Positions 62,801 through 64,000 of a stretch of 64,000 bases of DNA are shown piece by piece. The notes below the pieces were generated by a model that saw only the letters and a program-made list of their open reading frames with translations, had not been told where the DNA came from and did not search any database. Source of the DNA: CAVYXZ01 sp965223835 (GTDB taxonomy: Bacteria > Chloroflexota > Anaerolineae > Aggregatilineales > Phototrophicaceae); the NCBI GenBank assembly GCA_965223835.1, contig CBDCXQ010000001.1, positions 4,526,001 to 4,590,000 of the forward strand, written 5' to 3'. The stretch's first letter is position 1. Every line of letters starts with the position of its first letter. The translations under genes and the position numbers were made by a program.

Positions 62801-63542
62801 TTTCGACCTCGGCGGCGATCACGTTGCGCCGGGTAAAGGTCTCGACGTTGAACACCTTGCGGATGATGCGCTCGGTGAGCATGTGCTGAATGAGCATTTC
62901 GTCGACGGCTGCCGGGCTGATGTTGGGGTTCAGCGCCGTGCGACACAGCTCGATAAAGTCGGCAAACGCGGTCTGAAAGGGCTTATTGTCCGTGTGGGCG
63001 CTGTCGATCTTGGCTTTCAGGTTCTGCGCAATGTGCGGAATCTCCTGCTGGAAATGGTCCACCGCTTGCTCAAAGTTGGTAAACGGTTCGCTCTCGTAGT
63101 TGTAGAAATAGGTCAGCAACCGGGCCAGTTGGTCGCGGTCCTGCACGTCCGTCCGCATAACCTCGTGGCTATCTTGAAACAACACGGCGGTCTGCGTGTC
63201 CTCGAAGATGATGTTGGTAAACGGGTAGTCCTTCTGGCGCTTTTTGCCGATCTCCACATCTAGATCATCGTCCGTGTCTTTGGCCTCCCAATAGCCGTGC
63301 GGCAAACGCCACTGATCGCGCAACGTACCATCCAGTCGGATACTCCGCTGGTTACGTTTGGATTTCTCGCTCAATTCTTCCACGAGAACCCATTTGCGCG
63401 CCTTCGCCGTGTCTTTGAGCAGTTCGCCAAAAGCCCGCCGCACCCCGCCCTCGTGGCTCACCTGCTGCTTTTCCAGGCTTTTCAACGTCGCGTAATAAGC
63501 GTCAATCGCTGGATTGTTCGGTTTAATCGTTACGGTGGGCAT
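59871..63542 (-). CDS. Single-chain restriction-modification enzyme (type ISP/IIG-like), interrupted by a DUF559 domain
   Basis: A 1223-aa protein. The N-terminal part (about 1-150) has a nuclease-type WEAKDTDDD motif (D/E-x-K). The methyltransferase has motif I DPATGTGNF (about 351) and motif IV NPPYNVGQI (about 460). The C-terminal region (about 500-1200) is the target-recognition and ISP-C part, ending with IPPEVFDYRLGNRSALEWVI. The enzyme both methylates adenine and cleaves DNA. No helicase domain is seen. A 172-aa DUF559 nuclease insert splits it between FRAQYF and AITKWD, and a short repeat-derived insert (DPLPGPPQSIRAGEKP) lies nearer the C terminus. Both keep the frame. The start at MPTVTIKPN is chosen; upstream frame is repeat DNA. 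The target-recognition part is AT-rich compared with both ends. Confidence 0.8.
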   Translation of the reverse strand: MPTVTIKPNNPAIDAYYATLKSLEKQQVSHEGGVRRAFGELLKDTAKARKWVLVEELSEKSKRNQRSIRLDGTLRDQWRLPHGYWEAKDTDDDLDVEIGKKRQKDYPFTNIIFEDTQTAVLFQDSHEVMRTDVQDRDQLARLLTYFYNYESEPFTNFEQAVDHFQQEIPHIAQNLKAKIDSAHTDNKPFQTAFADFIELCRTALNPNISPAAVDEMLIQHMLTERIIRKVFNVETFTRRNVIAAEVEKVIDSLTGRFFNRQEFLGALDRFYTAIENAADRLATFSDKQQFINTVYEKFFQGYSVDIADTHGIVYTPQEIVDFMCAAVEEVLADEFGKKLGDDDVYIIDPATGTGNFVVNLLRCAYISNPRHFERFYREQLFANEVMLMPYYIASLNIEHEYYDLTGQYESFEGICFVDTLDLAEGTQMRFSFMTEENTARVERQKQAPITVIIGNPPYNVGQINENDNNKNRKYEVVDKRVSETYAKDSKATLNTKLYDAYVKFFRWSTDRLQNRAGVVCFVTNNGFVEGIAFDGFRKNLLDDFTTVYHLDLGGNVRRNQPGHSISNVFDIRVGVGITIAIRSAKDEKRKVFYHRIPDDWRKEEKLAYLAENVDLDGKQNSLNTVAWEELKPNQVNTWLVSEYFDEYNHLIPLGTKEAKSQRGLNSETIFKIYSHGVSTNRDTTVYDFISDILLNRIVEFAEAYNTEVDRYKRQGSPQDVDTFLTYNRVKWSRNLKRHLRNGDYLLSDKNNLRACLYRPFTYRYLYFADIAVDESGRFQDIFPNSKSELENQVLVIPGPGNRKEYGSLVIRHITSLDIAFEKAQCFPFYVYDEDGGNRRENITDWALAQFRAQYFPTPDSPPQRIGEGLGEGTFPSQAVNTGWAHTYRVDSDLYRKIKPLAREMRTEPTAAENHLWQRLRRKQIHGYKFRRQHVIDRFIIDFFCADARLVVEVDGPTHEYTEAEDALRTEFLESLGLHVLRFTNGEVLQSTDAVVERIGEVLLNSPNALLNATAKRPGGIGRAGEESESRAITKWDIFYYVYGLLHHPEYRERYADNLKRELPRIPFAPDFWAFSDAGRKLADLHLNYEDVEPYELEWETAGRIDYRVEKMRLKDPLPGPPQSIRAGEKPAYRVYETLVYNDTLTLKGIPPEVFDYRLGNRSALEWVIDQYRVKTDKRSGIVSDPNGYSDDERYIVNLVEKVIRVSLETVKIVDELARLPFHM
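60161..60200 (-). repeat. GC-rich repeat unit coding within the RM gene
   Basis: CTCCCGCCCGAATGCTTTGG followed by a GGAGGG-type half forms an imperfect palindrome that codes DPLPGPPQSIRAGEKP in the RM protein. The related family members YRVEKMRL and YNDTLTL lie on either side, so this is an in-frame repeat insertion. It resembles the arms of the DUF559 element. Confidence 0.6.
60461..60975 (-). mobile_element. DUF559 (Vsr-like) nuclease element inserted in frame in the RM gene
   Basis: The segment between the two halves of the conserved RM sequence encodes a repeat-derived arm, DUF559 (residues TYRVDSDLYRKIKPLAREM, KFRRQHVIDRFIIDFFC, VVEVDGPTHEY, LHVLRFTNGEVL; PD-(D/E)xK type) and another repeat arm. 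Both ends are GC-rich and inverted: left CTGACTCCTCCCC, right a near match of its complement around GGGGAGTCAG. The inserted length keeps the reading frame, so one continuous protein results. The nuclease may move its own coding segment, as a coding mobile element. It could also be a functional addition to the enzyme. Confidence 0.7.
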
Positions 63543-63605
63543 GTCAGTTTTCCAAACGCTTATAGGTCTGCCTATTATACATTTCTTAGTGAGGATGGGG
63601 AAATG

Positions 63606-63700
63606 CTCACCCCCTCCGTCAGCCTGCGGCTGCCACCTCCCCCATACCACAGGCACGCTTCGCAGACGCATTGGGGGAGGTCGGGTGGGGGTCAGGGCGA
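63606..63700. repeat. GC-rich inverted repeat upstream of the RM gene
   Basis: A 95-base palindrome-rich stretch. The core CACGCTTCGCAGACGCATTG matches the left arm of the DUF559 element (ACGCTTCGCAGTCGCATT), with the flanking CCTCCCCCAT / TTGGGGGAGGT stem. It is a non-coding copy of the same repeat family, 60 bases upstream of the RM start. It may form a stable hairpin in transcripts. Confidence 0.65.
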
Positions 63701-63939
63701 CAACCCACTTACAAATTTATTAAGCTGCTAAAGTTGCATAATGGCACAGCATATTCGTAATTTTATCTGTTTCTCGACTGCTTTCAGAACCAGGCAAGGA
63801 GGGGTGAGGTAAGCTGACTGGCGACTCAAGCCTGGTTAAACCCCCGATAATTTGGGGTTGGCGGTGGCGAGGCGGGTAATTAGACTCGCTGCGTGGGCCG
63901 AACATTGTGTTTGCGTTGCGTTAACATTGCTTAAAAATG
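63701..63939. other. Gene-free stretch
   Basis: With the repeat before it, this makes a gap of about 435 bases between the RM start and the next gene. It has a weak hairpin (AACCCC/GGGGTT) at 63839-63859 and an AT-rich end before the next promoter. No gene or RNA was recognised. Confidence 0.4.
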
Positions 63940-63969
63940 TTGTCAAGGCCGGTTCTCTAATGATACAAT
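63940..63969 (+). promoter_or_regulatory. Candidate sigma-70 promoter before the last gene
   Basis: TTGTCA and TACAAT are separated by 18 bases. Transcription would start around 63976, so the ATG at 63978 would be nearly leaderless. AAGG lies three bases before that ATG, so a very short leader is possible. Confidence 0.35.
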
Positions 63970-63977
63970 GAAGGTTA

Positions 63978-64000
63978 ATGACAAGACGACGCAACCACCC
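63978..64000 (+). CDS. Start of an unidentified gene (cut by window edge)
   Basis: An ATG followed by ACA AGA CGA CGC AAC (MTRRRN) opens a frame to the window end. A second ATG at 63968 reads MKVNDKTTQPP in another frame. Too little is present to name it. Confidence 0.3.

Noticed and set aside
62205..63263. 352-aa open frame on the plus strand
   Set aside because: It is antisense to the methyltransferase part of the RM gene, whose motifs are clear; no domain is recognised in the plus frame.

Overview
The window is chromosomal DNA of moderately high GC from a bacterium. No rRNA, transposase, phage or plasmid gene was seen, and there is one tRNA (Cys). The gene set suggests a free-living, polysaccharide-making heterotroph, most likely Chloroflexota (Anaerolineae-like). 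The reasons are the WD40/TIR/FHA/SH3b signalling proteins, two sugar ABC operons without their own ATPase, HEAT-repeat proteins, and an exopolysaccharide cluster with glycosyltransferase family genes but no LPS core operon. This assignment is inference from gene content, not a database match.

Layout. 0-17 kb is an accessory, immunity-like zone: FHA protein, a frameshifted TIR-coiled coil-WD40-SH3b protein, a secreted pectinacetylesterase-like enzyme, a tightly overlapping minus-strand operon (AAA ATPase, DUF3226-type TOPRIM protein, SIR2-like NADase), a P460 cytochrome lipoprotein, a SEFIR-TIR protein, ribokinase and GNAT, a TIM-barrel/SH3b/M23 cell-wall protein, and a WD40-Roc GTPase-TIR protein that resembles an NLR. 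17-27.7 kb holds a divergent PyrK/PIG-L/PyrD-like operon, a double-FHA protein, a sugar ABC operon (binding protein plus two permeases), an inositol monophosphatase, an RlmD/TrmA-like protein whose catalytic Cys is Ser, and a HEAT protein. 27.9-38.3 kb is a minus-strand exopolysaccharide operon (Wzz/BY-kinase with an extra HTH, O-antigen ligase, BNR protein, FAD oxidoreductase, two GT4 enzymes, priming glycosylphosphotransferase). 38.4-45 kb has a 57-aa zinc ribbon, tRNA-Cys, a membrane protein, a GT4, and a four-gene cluster (N-formylglutamate amidohydrolase, QEGLA/DUF1704 metallopeptidase-like, ATP-grasp ligase, ABM monooxygenase). 45-56 kb is a GT9-GT26 fusion, DinB, heptose-kinase-like PfkB, GGCT, HEAT, Ca/Na antiporter, MFS, VanZ, GNAT and RecJ. 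56-60 kb is a second sugar ABC operon. 59.9-63.5 kb is a single-chain restriction-modification enzyme interrupted in frame by a DUF559 nuclease segment bounded by GC-rich inverted repeats; a further copy of the repeat lies just upstream.

How they fit. The NAD-targeting domains (two TIR proteins, a SEFIR-TIR, a SIR2) and the RM gene point to a dispersed anti-phage or conflict repertoire. The ATPase-TOPRIM-SIR2 operon is the best candidate for a little-described system: it combines the ATPase/TOPRIM logic of PARIS or OLD systems with a SIR2 effector. The second strongest novelty is the DUF559 element inserted in the RM reading frame, which looks like a mobile coding insert. The EPS operon, the GT9-GT26 fusion and the scattered GT4 genes serve surface polysaccharide synthesis, and the two ABC operons serve sugar uptake.
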